A stretch of 18,558 nucleotides of DNA from JBGTIS01 sp041745535 (GCA_041745535.1 JBGTIS010000364.1:1-18558), one strand, 5' to 3'. Counted from the first letter of the stretch, positions 1-8,353 are shown. Made by a program: numbers and translations. The notes: generated from the sequence alone by a model not told the origin.

Positions 1-1357
1 GTTGATCTACATCCACAGGACCAAAATCGTTTTCGTACCACGAGTTATGATTGCCGCGGTAGGTTCTTGCCAAATACGAGGGAAGCGAACGTTGGCGCAG
101 GTAAGTGGCATCTACAAAAGGACTTTTAAAGTAACCATGAAGTTTATAAGCATCGAGCGATAAATATTCTGTTTCACCGCCGACAGCCGTTTTTTCTCCA
201 AACTGATAATTTATTCTTCCTCCGAAATATTGTTCTGTTTTCGCATACCGGCCCATCAGATGCCGGTAAGTAAATCGCGGTATTTTGTATTTAAGGTAGA
301 AATTATAAAACAGATCGCCCACCTTGCCTTTTACCCCCACTTCATTTTGCAAATATGAAAAACGCGTCGCATCATAAGTAGTGTCTTCAAACATAGTCTT
401 TCTTACAAAGAAATCACCTTCAGTAATATCATTTGTTTCTGATTTCAAATTCGTATCATGAAATTCATTTTTCTGTACCTGCTGGTCTGCCTCATGATAT
501 ACCTGAAGCAAATCGCTGATGACATACTGATGATACACATGCAAATTGTACCTGAGTTCCCTGTCATAAGCATTGCGCAGATAGATTCGCGCATCTTCAT
601 AATCGAATAAGTCTTCCAGCAAAGTGGTAGTGTCATGCACAATGCCGCCCGATTCTTCTACTTTATGGTTGAGCCACGAAAAGTTAAAGAAAACCTGGTA
701 TTTTTTATTTCGCGTACGATAGTGGGTAAAAAAATTAAAACCGGTGGAAGTGGTCTGCCTGTCGCCCTTGCTTTGTTCCGCGCCCAGTTGTTTATCGGCA
801 TTCCTGCCCAGGTAGCGTACTCCAATATTCCATTCCGGCGTAATGTTTCCCGAAAAGGTAACATCGGTAATGCTTCTTCCATTGCCTCCAAAAATAGCTT
901 CAATGCGCGTATAGGGCGATTGTGTGTTATAGTATTTTGCCTCCTTAGGATCCATAAAATAATATCCATAGGCGTCGAATCCGGGCGTTACCCCCAATAT
1001 TTGTGGTGGTATGTAAAAAACCGGAGTAACAGCAGTGCCTACATTACCCAGGTCCTGTAGCAAATTTTTGTGCCGGTCAACTACCGTATAATTGTATACC
1101 GGCAAAAGGGTGGTGTCTATATCATGGGGAACTTCCCGATTGAATTTTACATCTTCTTCTAAAATGTAATGTGTGGTATTCGGGCCATACAGAATAGAAT
1201 CCTGTTTTTGCGCCTTATTAATTTCTGTGGTGTCTTCATCGGTAGTTTCGGTAGCAGGCCGGCGGGTAGGGGTGATCTGGGCATGCACCTGATTGATCCA
1301 TCCTGTTGCTACAATGAATAAAAAAGCAAAAAGAATTAAGTACTTGTCCGGTCGCAC
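1..1357 (-). CDS. Putative outer-membrane porin (Porin_10-like), 3' end outside window
   Basis: One uninterrupted minus-strand frame of 452 codons runs from a GTG at 1357 off the left edge, so the C-terminus is missing. The N-terminus is a signal peptide: MRPDKY, a hydrophobic stretch LILFAFLFIVATGW, and a likely cleavage after QVHA. A Thr/Asp/Glu-rich segment follows, then alternating polar/aromatic strands typical of a beta-barrel, with recognisable pieces such as FFTHYRTRNKKYQVFFNFSW and GGRINYQFGEKTAVGGETEY. This resembles the large 'putative porin' family common in Bacteroidota (Porin_10), so it should form an outer-membrane channel of unknown solute. No ATG exists before the signal peptide. 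GTG is chosen because it gives a compact signal sequence and lies 10 nt after the lpxK stop, which suggests co-transcription. An in-frame TTG near 1412 is the alternative. Family assignment is by recognition only. Confidence 0.75.
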   Translation of the reverse strand, partial: MRPDKYLILFAFLFIVATGWINQVHAQITPTRRPATETTDEDTTEINKAQKQDSILYGPNTTHYILEEDVKFNREVPHDIDTTLLPVYNYTVVDRHKNLLQDLGNVGTAVTPVFYIPPQILGVTPGFDAYGYYFMDPKEAKYYNTQSPYTRIEAIFGGNGRSITDVTFSGNITPEWNIGVRYLGRNADKQLGAEQSKGDRQTTSTGFNFFTHYRTRNKKYQVFFNFSWLNHKVEESGGIVHDTTTLLEDLFDYEDARIYLRNAYDRELRYNLHVYHQYVISDLLQVYHEADQQVQKNEFHDTNLKSETNDITEGDFFVRKTMFEDTTYDATRFSYLQNEVGVKGKVGDLFYNFYLKYKIPRFTYRHLMGRYAKTEQYFGGRINYQFGEKTAVGGETEYLSLDAYKLHGYFKSPFVDATYLRQRSLPSYLARTYRGNHNSWYENDFGPVDVDQ

Positions 1358-1367
1358 AGGTATGGAT

Positions 1368-2450
1368 TTATAAATTTTGAGGGTTCTGAACTTGATTAGA
1401 TTGCTGATAGGCAATTATTTTTTGTAAAACCAGTGTATCAAACCCGGTTTGGTTATCTATAAAAAATGGTTCAATAGGTATGTAAAATAACGGAAAACCT
1501 TCCCATAACTTGCGGTAATTGTGCTGTAAAATTTTTACCATATCTTTTTCAGTAGTCAAAAGGCTAACACCTTCTTCTTTATAACTGCTGAAAGCAGCCT
1601 GTATTTGCTGAATATCCTGTGGGGTATACGCATGATGATCGGTAAATGTAATAGGTTGCAGCAAAACATAATGCTGTTTTACATAGGTTTCCAGCGGTTT
1701 GCTGTTAGCAATGCCCGTAAACAAAATGATTTTATCAGACATAACGTTTTCTTCAAATACAGATTGGGGCGGCAAATAGCGGATCGCCGAAAAGAAAACC
1801 GGTGTGGCCGGCTGTGCATATTTTCTCACAGATGTAATTATTTCTTTCTGGGCCAAGGCAGACAAATCATCCGGACATTTGGTAACAATTACCAGGTCGG
1901 CCCTTTGGGCACCTTTCCTGGCTTCTCGCAAGCGGCCAACTGGTAATACCCGGTCCTGAAAAAAGGGTTTATTAAAATCGGTAAGCAGTATGTTCAGGTC
2001 CCGCTGAATAGCCCGGTGCTGGTAGGCATCGTCCAGCAAAATTACTTCTGTTTCCGGATAATGGTACATAATTTCAGGCACAGCCAGGATACGTTCTTCC
2101 GCCACACAAACCACTACTTTATCTTTGTTGAATTTACGGAAAAACTGATAAGGTTCATCCCCCAGGGTAGTGGCATCATCCTGATCACCGGCGATACGAA
2201 CACCCCGGGTTTTGCGTTTGTAACCCCGGCTTACAATGGCCAGCGGATACTTTTCCTGAAGCAATCGTACCAGGTACTCAATCATGGGAGATTTTCCTGT
2301 GCCGCCCGCACTCAGATTTCCTACGTTAATAACAAAAGGAATAAAATCTACCGAATTTTTGTAGCCAATATTGTATAAATGGTTACGAAAATTAGTTACA
2401 GCTTTATACAGGCCTGCAAATGGAAGTAATATTATTTGTAGGAAAGCCAA
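1368..2450 (-). CDS. lpxK: Tetraacyldisaccharide 4'-kinase LpxK
   Basis: Inner-membrane-associated kinase of the Raetz lipid A pathway. It phosphorylates the 4' position of tetraacyldisaccharide 1-phosphate to give lipid IVA. The protein starts with a hydrophobic amphipathic segment (LAFLQIILLPFAGLYKAV) and then the Walker A loop GNLSAGGTGKSP. Other LpxK landmarks are SRGYKRKTRGV, LGDEPYQF, VILLDDAYQHRAIQRDLNILL, PVGRLREARKGAQRADLVIVTKCP and a C-terminal TTEKDMVK. From TTG at 2450 the length is about 360 residues, normal for Bacteroidota LpxK. The frame stays open upstream to 2801, but that extension lies antisense to the Nif3-like gene and lacks homologous residues, so it is rejected. No ATG or GTG sits near the expected N-terminus, making TTG (or a rarer ATT slightly upstream) the only option. 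It shares the divergent spacer 2451-2501 with the Nif3-like gene. Confidence 0.9.
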   Translation of the reverse strand: MAFLQIILLPFAGLYKAVTNFRNHLYNIGYKNSVDFIPFVINVGNLSAGGTGKSPMIEYLVRLLQEKYPLAIVSRGYKRKTRGVRIAGDQDDATTLGDEPYQFFRKFNKDKVVVCVAEERILAVPEIMYHYPETEVILLDDAYQHRAIQRDLNILLTDFNKPFFQDRVLPVGRLREARKGAQRADLVIVTKCPDDLSALAQKEIITSVRKYAQPATPVFFSAIRYLPPQSVFEENVMSDKIILFTGIANSKPLETYVKQHYVLLQPITFTDHHAYTPQDIQQIQAAFSSYKEEGVSLLTTEKDMVKILQHNYRKLWEGFPLFYIPIEPFFIDNQTGFDTLVLQKIIAYQQSNQVQNPQNL

Positions 2451-2501
2451 TGGAATAGTAAAATTGATTTTATGATTTGAAATCCTAAAATTTTTGCAAA
2501 T

Positions 2502-3599
2502 ATGGTGAAAATAAAAGAAGTAACAGCTTTTCTGGAAAAAATCGCCCCCCGTGCCTATCAGGAGAGTTACGACAATGCCGGACTGCTTACAGGAAACCCC
2601 GAAACTGAAATCACGGGCATGCTGATTAGTTTGGATGCCACCGAGCCTGTTATTGAAGAAGCTATTGAAAAAGGCTGTAACCTGGTGGTGGCGCACCATC
2701 CTATTATTTTCCGCGGACTCAAAAGCATTACCGGGAAAAATTATGTGGAGCGTACCGTTATCAAGGCCATTAAAAACGAGGTGGCGATTTACGCCTCCCA
2801 CACCAACCTGGATAGTGTGGCGCAGGGTGTAAACCGGAAAATATGTGAGAAATTAGGCTTGCGGAATCTTAAAATTCTTGCGCCAAAATCTAATATTTTA
2901 TCAAAACTGGTAACTTTTGTGCCGATTGCCGATACCGAGAAAGTATTGAACGCCCTCAGCGAAGCGGGTGCCGGGCATATCGGCAATTATAAAAACTGTA
3001 GTTTTCAAACCCAGGGTATTGGTACTTTTGAGCCTAACGAGCAGGCAAATCCCCACATCGGCGAAAAGAATAAACTAGAAAAGGTGGAGGAAAACCGGCT
3101 GGAAGTGATTTTTCCTTCGTATTTGTCGGCTTCCATCCTACAGGCGCTGCGGCAGGCTCATCCTTATGAAGAAGTGGCCTATTATTTACAAGATGTTGCC
3201 AATGCCAATCAGGAAGTAGGATCAGGCATGATAGGCGAACTGCCGGAACCTGCCGATGAACAGGAATTTCTTTTGCGTATTAAAAAGGATATGGGGCTGC
3301 CGTTGGTGAAACATACCCGGCTTTTAGGGGAAAAAATAAGAAGAGTAGCCGTTTGTGGAGGGGCTGGAAGTTTCCTGTTGCCGCAGGCCCTGGGTGCCAA
3401 AGCCGATATTTTTATCACTGCCGATTACAAATACCATGAGTTTTTTGATGCTGATGGAAAAATAATCATTGCCGACATAGGACATTATGAAAGTGAAATA
3501 TTTACGAAAGACTTGATAAAAGAACTATTGTCAGAAAAATTTTATACCTTTGCGACTTATTTGGCTGATACCATAACTAACCCAGTTTTTTATATTTAA
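2502..3599 (+). CDS. Nif3-like dinuclear metal centre protein (DUF34/YqfO type)
   Basis: A 365-residue member of the Nif3/DUF34 family, which form toroidal hexamers with two metal ions per subunit. Names such as 'GTP cyclohydrolase I type 2' are used but the physiological role is unsettled. The N-terminal half has the metal motif AHHP (residues 64-67) and SHTNLD (99-104). The C-terminal half has KYHEFFDADGK and DIGHYESE with ligands H328 and E332. The central part (about 130-235) is the PII/CutA-like insert found in the longer bacterial versions (HPYEEVAYYL). All expected metal ligands appear present. The ATG at 2502 fits the family N-terminus. The stop is immediately followed by the ATG of the next gene with one base between, so the two are very likely co-transcribed and translationally coupled. 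It is divergent from lpxK. Confidence 0.93.
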   Translation: MVKIKEVTAFLEKIAPRAYQESYDNAGLLTGNPETEITGMLISLDATEPVIEEAIEKGCNLVVAHHPIIFRGLKSITGKNYVERTVIKAIKNEVAIYASHTNLDSVAQGVNRKICEKLGLRNLKILAPKSNILSKLVTFVPIADTEKVLNALSEAGAGHIGNYKNCSFQTQGIGTFEPNEQANPHIGEKNKLEKVEENRLEVIFPSYLSASILQALRQAHPYEEVAYYLQDVANANQEVGSGMIGELPEPADEQEFLLRIKKDMGLPLVKHTRLLGEKIRRVAVCGGAGSFLLPQALGAKADIFITADYKYHEFFDADGKIIIADIGHYESEIFTKDLIKELLSEKFYTFATYLADTITNPVFYI

Positions 3600-3600
3600 T

Positions 3601-4386
3601 ATGGAAAAAACAGTAGCGCAACAAACAGTGGCCGATAAGCTGGATGCTCTTTTGGCTTTACAGGCAATTGATACAAAATTAGATGAAATAAAGAAGATTC
3701 GCGGTGCATTACCAGAGGAAGTGAGCGACCTGGAAGATGAGATCGCTGGGTACCAAACCCGGCTCGATAAGTTTTACAGTGAAGTGAAGGGTCTGGAAAA
3801 TGATATTCAGAATAACAAAACGAATATAAAAGAATCTGAAAGCCTGATTAAAAAATATGGCGAACAGCAGATGAATGTTCGCAACAACCGCGAGTACGAT
3901 GCCATTACCAAGGAAATAGAATTGCAGCAACTTGAAATTCAGATTTCTGAAAAAAGAATCAGAGAGGCGTATGTAAAAATTGAGAATAAGCAGGAAGAAA
4001 TTGAAACTACCAAATCCTTGATCGATCAGCGAAGCCAGGATCTGGAAGGAAAAAGAAAAGAACTGGAGAAAATTGTAGAAGAAAGTCAGGATGAAGAGGA
4101 TGAACTGATGAGAAAAAGAGACAACGCTACTTCTAAAATTGAAAGCAAATTGCATCGGTATTACGAAAGGTTGCGCGCCAGCTTATCAAACGGGTTGGCC
4201 GTGGTTTCAGTAAGACGGGGTGCTGCCGAAGGCTGTAATATTGTAATTCCTCCCCAGCGGCTGGTAGAGATCAAAGAAAGAAAAAGAATTATTTTCGACG
4301 AATATTCCGGTAGAATTCTGGCTAATGTAGAGGAAGAAGAAGAGGTGGAAGATGATAAAAAGCGTGGCCGGAGAAAAGCCAGTTAG
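3601..4386 (+). CDS. Coiled-coil protein of the C4-type zinc-ribbon family, zinc ligands mostly lost
   Basis: A 261-residue protein of a widespread family consisting of a long antiparallel coiled coil followed by a small zinc ribbon. The coiled coil spans about residues 10-190 and is rich in Glu, Lys and Gln, with the conserved NNREYDAITKEIE segment. The C-terminal domain keeps the family framework (VRRGAAEGCNIVIPPQR ... RKRIIFDEYSGRIL). Most homologues have RGxCGGC and VCEHCGR here. In this protein only the second Cys of the first pair remains and the second pair is D-E-Y-S, so a C4 zinc site cannot form. The tail is acidic, then basic (EEEEEVEDDKKRGRRK). The frame is intact across the region, so this is not a frameshift artefact. 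It forms a tight operon with the Nif3-like gene upstream. Function is unknown, and nucleic-acid binding has been proposed for family members. Confidence 0.88.
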   Translation: MEKTVAQQTVADKLDALLALQAIDTKLDEIKKIRGALPEEVSDLEDEIAGYQTRLDKFYSEVKGLENDIQNNKTNIKESESLIKKYGEQQMNVRNNREYDAITKEIELQQLEIQISEKRIREAYVKIENKQEEIETTKSLIDQRSQDLEGKRKELEKIVEESQDEEDELMRKRDNATSKIESKLHRYYERLRASLSNGLAVVSVRRGAAEGCNIVIPPQRLVEIKERKRIIFDEYSGRILANVEEEEEVEDDKKRGRRKAS

Positions 4387-4416
4387 GTGAATTAATAAAA
4401 CAAATTGAATTTATAG

Positions 4417-4449
4417 AACCCCGTTTGATGTGTCAGACGGGGTTTTTTT
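4417..4449 (+). terminator. Intrinsic terminator after the Nif3/zinc-ribbon operon
   Basis: AACCCCGTTTGA (4417-4428) pairs with TCAGACGGGGTT (4433-4444) through 12 bp with one G-T pair, around a TGTG loop. Seven T follow directly (4443-4449). It starts 30 bases after the stop of the coiled-coil gene. Confidence 0.9.
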
Positions 4450-4883
4450 GTTCCCGTATAGTGCTGATAAATTTTTTTGCCAGTGGGGTTATACCCGGCT
4501 AAGTCAGAAAAAGAATCTGTAATGGGGCAGCAGGGTTAAATATTTTGAAGATCATAGATAATTTTGGCCCGAAATAGTTATCATTTTGAAAATATAATTA
4601 TCAAAATCGCTTATTTGATTAAAGGCTATGGCAAAATTATTTTTGTATATAACAAAAATTTGTAAAATAATATTTGCTATATTTGCATTTATTAATACAT
4701 TATTCCGAATCAATAAATAATTTAATAGATATAGTTTTCAGTTATGCCGGTACGGTATAACAATTGATAAAAAAATCCCTAAATGAAAGATTCATAGTGA
4801 TTAAAATATGAATATTTTTTCTGTAAAAAATTACTATAAACAATTATTTTTTTTACATTTAAAGGGCAATAATTCTACACATT
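4450..4883. other. AT-rich intergenic region
   Basis: This stretch between the terminator and the ATP10-like gene carries no credible open frame on either strand. It is strongly AT-rich and contains promoter-like boxes (listed separately) and a short inverted repeat ATTTTGA...TCAAAAT near 4582-4606. No tRNA or recognisable structured RNA was seen. The distance from the promoter-like boxes to the next gene (about 200 nt) would give a long 5' leader or leave room for a small RNA, but nothing in the sequence decides this. Confidence 0.5.
4614..4685 (+). promoter_or_regulatory. Two Bacteroidota-type promoter matches
   Basis: TTTG (4614-4617), a 20-nt spacer and TATTTTTG (4638-4645) fit the Bacteroidota -33/-7 consensus well. 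A second -7 box, TATATTTG (4678-4685), has TTTG only 15 nt upstream. Both point to the ATP10-like gene at 4884. In such AT-rich DNA chance matches are likely, so confidence is modest. Confidence 0.35.
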
Positions 4884-5405
4884 GTGATCTCATACCTAAC
4901 TATACAACCTTTGGACAAAGGAGATATTTTTCCGGAATTTCATGGAAAAACCTTAACTAATCAAAAGTTGGTTTTTCCCGGAAATCTGAAAGGTAAAATA
5001 GGACTCCTTTTCTTTACGTTCATGCGGGAAGGGCATAACCAGGTAGATTCCTGGCTTACACCTATTCAAAAAAAATATAGCGACCTGCCTGACCTGAATC
5101 ATTTTTCAGTTTCTATGGTTCGGGAATATAACAAGCTGCACCGGTTTGTGCTAAACAGAAGCTTCAGATGGTTTATTCCAAAAGAAAACCGAACCAATAC
5201 CGTGTTTTATTCAGGGAAGCTCGAAAAGTTCTATTGTTATTTCAATGTGAATAGCTTATCTGATTGTTACGTGTTTTTACTGGACCGTGACAATAAAATT
5301 CAGTACGTGGAATGTGGGTCAGCGAATAGTGAAAAGCTAAGAGACATCTTTTTGGTGATTAACAAGCTAACCGCTACCCCGAAAGAATTTGTAACGGAGC
5401 ATTAA
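4884..5405 (+). CDS. Thioredoxin-fold protein, ATP10-like, without CXXC
   Basis: A 173-residue soluble protein. The segment GKIGLLFFTFMREGHNQVDSWLTPIQKKY, where a thioredoxin or peroxiredoxin would have its CXXC, resembles the ATP10 family (PF05176, known from mitochondrial F1Fo-ATPase assembly), in which the redox cysteines are absent. Downstream, KFYCYFNVNSLSDCYVFLLDRDNKIQYVECGSANSEKLRDIF fits the last strands and helix of a thioredoxin fold. The early IQPLDKGDIFPEFHGKTL segment resembles the N-terminus of redoxin-like proteins. No signal peptide or lipobox is visible with this start, so it is probably cytoplasmic unless the start is misplaced. The start is GTG; the first residues lack support and an in-frame TTG at about 4911 is possible. 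It stands alone and converges with the TonB-receptor gene. The family link is by pattern recognition. Confidence 0.6.
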   Translation: MISYLTIQPLDKGDIFPEFHGKTLTNQKLVFPGNLKGKIGLLFFTFMREGHNQVDSWLTPIQKKYSDLPDLNHFSVSMVREYNKLHRFVLNRSFRWFIPKENRTNTVFYSGKLEKFYCYFNVNSLSDCYVFLLDRDNKIQYVECGSANSEKLRDIFLVINKLTATPKEFVTEH

Positions 5406-5430
5406 GTCAATTGCTGTACCAATTTGTTCT

Positions 5431-7533
5431 TTAATTTTTGTGCTGGTACGACAGTCGTAAGCCCGCGAAGTAATTCCGCTCCGGAGCAGGTTGGTAATAC
5501 CGGCTACCAAAAGCATTCAAATCGTTGCCCAGGCTGTACTTCTGATTCAGCAAATTGTTAATGCCTGCAAACACTTCCATGCCCATTTTACCAGGTAATG
5601 GAATTTGGTAACCTATTTTCAACATAACCAGATGATACGGATCCGCATACACGGTATTGGCATCGTTCAGCGGGATTTTATCGGTGAAATTATAGGTGGC
5701 ATTTGCATATAATCCCGGACGGGTATATAGCATGATTGAAGTAACGCTGATGTTAGGCGCCACTCCGGTAAGTTTGTTTCCCGAATAATCGTTTTCTTCC
5801 TGCTGATAGTTTTTAAAAACAAAATGGTGTAAGGTATATGAAGTCTGCACTTCCAGCCGGCTTACCCACTGCTGGGGGGCCTCAATCGCGAACCAGGTAG
5901 CCGTGGCTTCCAATCCACTCTGATTGGTACTACCCGTATTGGTAAACAACACGGTTCCCCTTTCCGACTGTCGCTGTACAATGGTTTCGTCCAGTTTGAA
6001 ATAAAATGCCGTGAGGTCGAAGTTAATTTTATGATCAAGGGTATTGCCTCTGAAACCTACTTCATAATTCACGCCTTTTTCCGGTTTCAGTCCTAAATTA
6101 ATGCTGCCTTCATTGGTTCTTACATCTTCTATAGCCGGAGGCGAGAAACCATAGCTGATGCTGCCGTGCACTGCCAGGTTACCCGAAAACTTTTTGCTGA
6201 TACCGATACGTGGTACCACCACCGGATCGAAATCTTTTACCACCCGATAGGTGCTGTCCAGTGCCACATCCGTTAACCGGTAAATATCATATTCCAGGTT
6301 ATTAAGGCTTACGCCGGCGGTTACATAAAAATCATTGGGAAGGTCCAGTTCTGTTTTTGCAAAAAGAATAGATTGCCAGCTTCTGAGTTCATCATCAAAG
6401 TTTAAAGGACCGGCTACGCCGTAATTGTTCTCAAAGTTGCGGGCCACGTTCACGGCCGTTTGAAATTCAGCACCCACCGTAAACTTACTGCGTACGTTGC
6501 CAATATGGGTATCATAATAAAATCGGGTACGCCCACCGCCGTTCTGCCGGCTGTCACGTTTGTAATCGGCATTAAAAGGATTCTCAAAAAAACTGAAAGA
6601 ACCATAAATGGTGGTTAAGTTGCCCCAGTGCTCATTCCAATCGTACTGATGGGTAAATCCTGTTAAAAATAATTTTTGCTTCACACTCGCATTGGCTTCT
6701 ATACTACCTAGTGCAAAATTATTACCGGGCCTTGCCTGTGTGGGATCAGCCTCGACCTGTTCCAGGGTAAGGCCACCGGGAATGCCATAATACAAATCGG
6801 TATATAACATACTGGCAGAAAACTCCTGCCGATCGGAAATAGGAAACCGTCCGGTAAGTTCTACCATATCCCGGTTAAAAAACGACTGGTCCCGATACCC
6901 GTCCGATTCCTGATGGGCGTATTTAAACGACAAATCACTTTTTGCGGTACTATTGGTAACCGAGGCGGTATATCGCTGAAATCCAAAAGAGCCGGCGGTA
7001 GCGCCGGCGGTAATCTGGTTTTCCGGATCGGCTTTCATACTCTTAATGTTGACTACGCCACCCGTGCCAGCACCGTAAATGCTGCCTGCCGGACCTTTGA
7101 TTACTTCTATGCTCTCCATGTTGCTTACATCGAGCAGATTAAAAGCCGTACTGCCCGAGGGTTCGGTAAACGGAATGTCATTCCAATACACTTTTACATT
7201 GCGTACACCAAAAGGTGAACGCAGTGAACTGCCGCGGATGGTAATGCGGTAACTGCCAGGCGCCCGCTCTTCCATCATTACACCGGGTAGCGTGTTCAGT
7301 GCGGTAACCAATGAAGATTCGTCATAAGCTTTAATTCTTTCATTAGTAATTAGTCCGATACCGCCGGAAGTTTCCAGTAACTGCCGGTTGGCATCATATC
7401 CGATCACTTTAATTTCATCCAGATAGCGGGTGGCTATGGTAGTATCCTGTCTGCTTTGCCCTTGGGCAGCAACAACTAAATAAAAGATGAGGGTAATTGT
7501 AAAAATAAAAGAGGTAGATATTATATGATTCAT
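5431..7533 (-). CDS. TonB-dependent outer-membrane receptor
   Basis: A complete 700-residue receptor. Residues 1-26 form a signal peptide (hydrophobic IISTSFIFTITLIFYLVVAAQG). The plug domain follows at about 40-165, with the conserved run RITIRGSSLRSPFGVRNVKVYWNDIPF (shown here only in part: RGSSLRSPFG), LLDVSNMESIEVIKGPAGS and GAGTGGVVNI. The remainder is the 22-strand barrel, with NLEYDIYR, SGNLAVHGSISYGFSPP, LKPEKGVNYEVGFRG and a C-terminal NYFAGLRLSYQ. There is no N-terminal carboxypeptidase-like domain and no SusD partner next to it, so it resembles siderophore or metal receptors more than a SusC glycan importer. The substrate cannot be read from sequence. It is a single-gene unit whose neighbours give no hint of a biosynthetic cluster. 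Confidence 0.92.
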   Translation of the reverse strand: MNHIISTSFIFTITLIFYLVVAAQGQSRQDTTIATRYLDEIKVIGYDANRQLLETSGGIGLITNERIKAYDESSLVTALNTLPGVMMEERAPGSYRITIRGSSLRSPFGVRNVKVYWNDIPFTEPSGSTAFNLLDVSNMESIEVIKGPAGSIYGAGTGGVVNIKSMKADPENQITAGATAGSFGFQRYTASVTNSTAKSDLSFKYAHQESDGYRDQSFFNRDMVELTGRFPISDRQEFSASMLYTDLYYGIPGGLTLEQVEADPTQARPGNNFALGSIEANASVKQKLFLTGFTHQYDWNEHWGNLTTIYGSFSFFENPFNADYKRDSRQNGGGRTRFYYDTHIGNVRSKFTVGAEFQTAVNVARNFENNYGVAGPLNFDDELRSWQSILFAKTELDLPNDFYVTAGVSLNNLEYDIYRLTDVALDSTYRVVKDFDPVVVPRIGISKKFSGNLAVHGSISYGFSPPAIEDVRTNEGSINLGLKPEKGVNYEVGFRGNTLDHKINFDLTAFYFKLDETIVQRQSERGTVLFTNTGSTNQSGLEATATWFAIEAPQQWVSRLEVQTSYTLHHFVFKNYQQEENDYSGNKLTGVAPNISVTSIMLYTRPGLYANATYNFTDKIPLNDANTVYADPYHLVMLKIGYQIPLPGKMGMEVFAGINNLLNQKYSLGNDLNAFGSRYYQPAPERNYFAGLRLSYQHKN

Positions 7534-7582
7534 AAGTTTAATCAGTGTTCATGGTTGAGCCTGTAAAGGTACACGGGTAATT

Positions 7583-7631
7583 AAAAAAATACCCGATTGG
7601 TTTACATAATTTTATTATAAACCAGTCGGGT
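7583..7631 (-). terminator. Intrinsic terminator of the 3D-domain lipoprotein gene
   Basis: On the minus strand ACCCGACTGGTTTA pairs with TAAACCAATCGGGT (plus-strand 7591-7604 and 7618-7631): 14 bp with one G-T pair and a 13-nt loop. A run of seven T follows (complement of 7583-7589). It begins 25 bases after the lipoprotein stop. Confidence 0.85.
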
Positions 7632-7655
7632 TATACTGAAAAAGTAAATAACAGA

Positions 7656-8048
7656 TTAATCTGCTTCAAAACTAATATTCACGGTTTGTTTTCCCCATTC
7701 CCGGGCAGCTTCCACATCGGTACCCATATAAATATCTATTTTATTGGTCCACCGCTTATTCATTTTATCTATTACGGTATACGTACCCTTTAATCCTTCT
7801 ATTTCCACTTCTGTGCCATGTTCCAGGCCCTGTTCAATCAGGTCGCGGGAAACCGCGATGGCTTTCATGCCGGGTTGTAGTTTATCGCCCCAGGCAGCCG
7901 TAATCGCATCGCCTTTTTTGGTTTGGTATTCCAGAGAATTGTATGCCGTAGCGGTTACTTCCATGGTCCTGGTTTCAATGCAGGAAGAAAGTACAACCAG
8001 AAAAATAAAGTATGGAATATATTGCTTGTAGCGCGATAGGTAAGTCAT
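7656..8048 (-). CDS. 3D-domain lipoprotein
   Basis: A 130-residue protein from the ATG at 8048 with a lipoprotein signal: MTYLSRYKQY, a hydrophobic IPYFIFLVV, then lipobox LSSC (Cys about residue 23). The frame extends upstream to 8093, but those 15 residues would precede the signal peptide, so the inner ATG is preferred. The mature part is a 3D domain (PF06725): TAYNS, AAWGDKL, AIAVSRDLI, TYTVIDKM, KIDIYMG and AAREWGKQTV, the double-psi barrel also found at the end of MltA-type lytic transglycosylases. The conserved Asp residues of TVIDKM and NKIDIYMG and the terminal W-G are present. It probably acts on or near peptidoglycan in the periplasm, but with no second catalytic domain its activity is uncertain. 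It has its own terminator downstream. Confidence 0.85.
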   Translation of the reverse strand: MTYLSRYKQYIPYFIFLVVLSSCIETRTMEVTATAYNSLEYQTKKGDAITAAWGDKLQPGMKAIAVSRDLIEQGLEHGTEVEIEGLKGTYTVIDKMNKRWTNKIDIYMGTDVEAAREWGKQTVNISFEAD

Positions 8049-8222
8049 TATGTTTAAGTTTGGTAAAACATCATCTGATCTTCTGGTAAGCATTGAATTG
8101 AGAGAATGCCTGGTATGGATTGTCGTAGCAGCCTTTAATGAGTTAATTTAGCGGAATAACAATAAAATCAAGAACCAGAAATTATTAAACTCATATAATA
8201 TAAACAAAAAAAAGGAGGAATT

Positions 8223-8261
8223 GTTTGATCTGGGAAAGTTTATGGTTATCTGAGATCAAAC
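8223..8261. repeat. 9-bp inverted repeat upstream of the pta remnant
   Basis: GTTTGATCT (8223-8231) and AGATCAAAC (8253-8261) are perfect reverse complements separated by 21 bases. They lie in the 8094-8353 spacer, about 90 bases before the pta-like start. The repeat could be a two-half-site operator or a leader hairpin; there is no T-tract. Function unknown. Confidence 0.35.
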
Positions 8262-8353
8262 TCAGTTGCCAGCCCGACTTCAGGTAAGTTCGCGCTTGTT
8301 GCTTTGGAATAAAAGGAGATTTTTCTGTTTTTTGCACCCATAATTTTTTAACT

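Noticed and set aside
445..1060. Several short open frames on both strands
   Set aside because: They are shadows of the minus-strand porin frame, which is open across the whole stretch and has a signal peptide and barrel-like pattern.
2451..2801. Extension of the lpxK frame upstream to an ATG at 2801
   Set aside because: It lies wholly antisense to the well-supported Nif3-like gene and does not resemble any LpxK N-terminus; the family start fits position 2450.
3709..4155. 148-codon minus-strand frame rich in Phe and Leu
   Set aside because: It is the reverse of a Lys/Glu-rich coiled-coil gene, which always yields Phe/Leu-rich antisense frames.
5406..5430. Possible shared terminator between the ATP10-like gene and the TonB receptor
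   Set aside because: Only a six-base GTACCA/TGGTAC repeat with a 22-base loop is present, extending into the receptor gene; too weak to call.
8049..8093. Upstream start for the 3D-domain lipoprotein
   Set aside because: The 15 extra residues would precede the lipoprotein signal peptide and disturb it.
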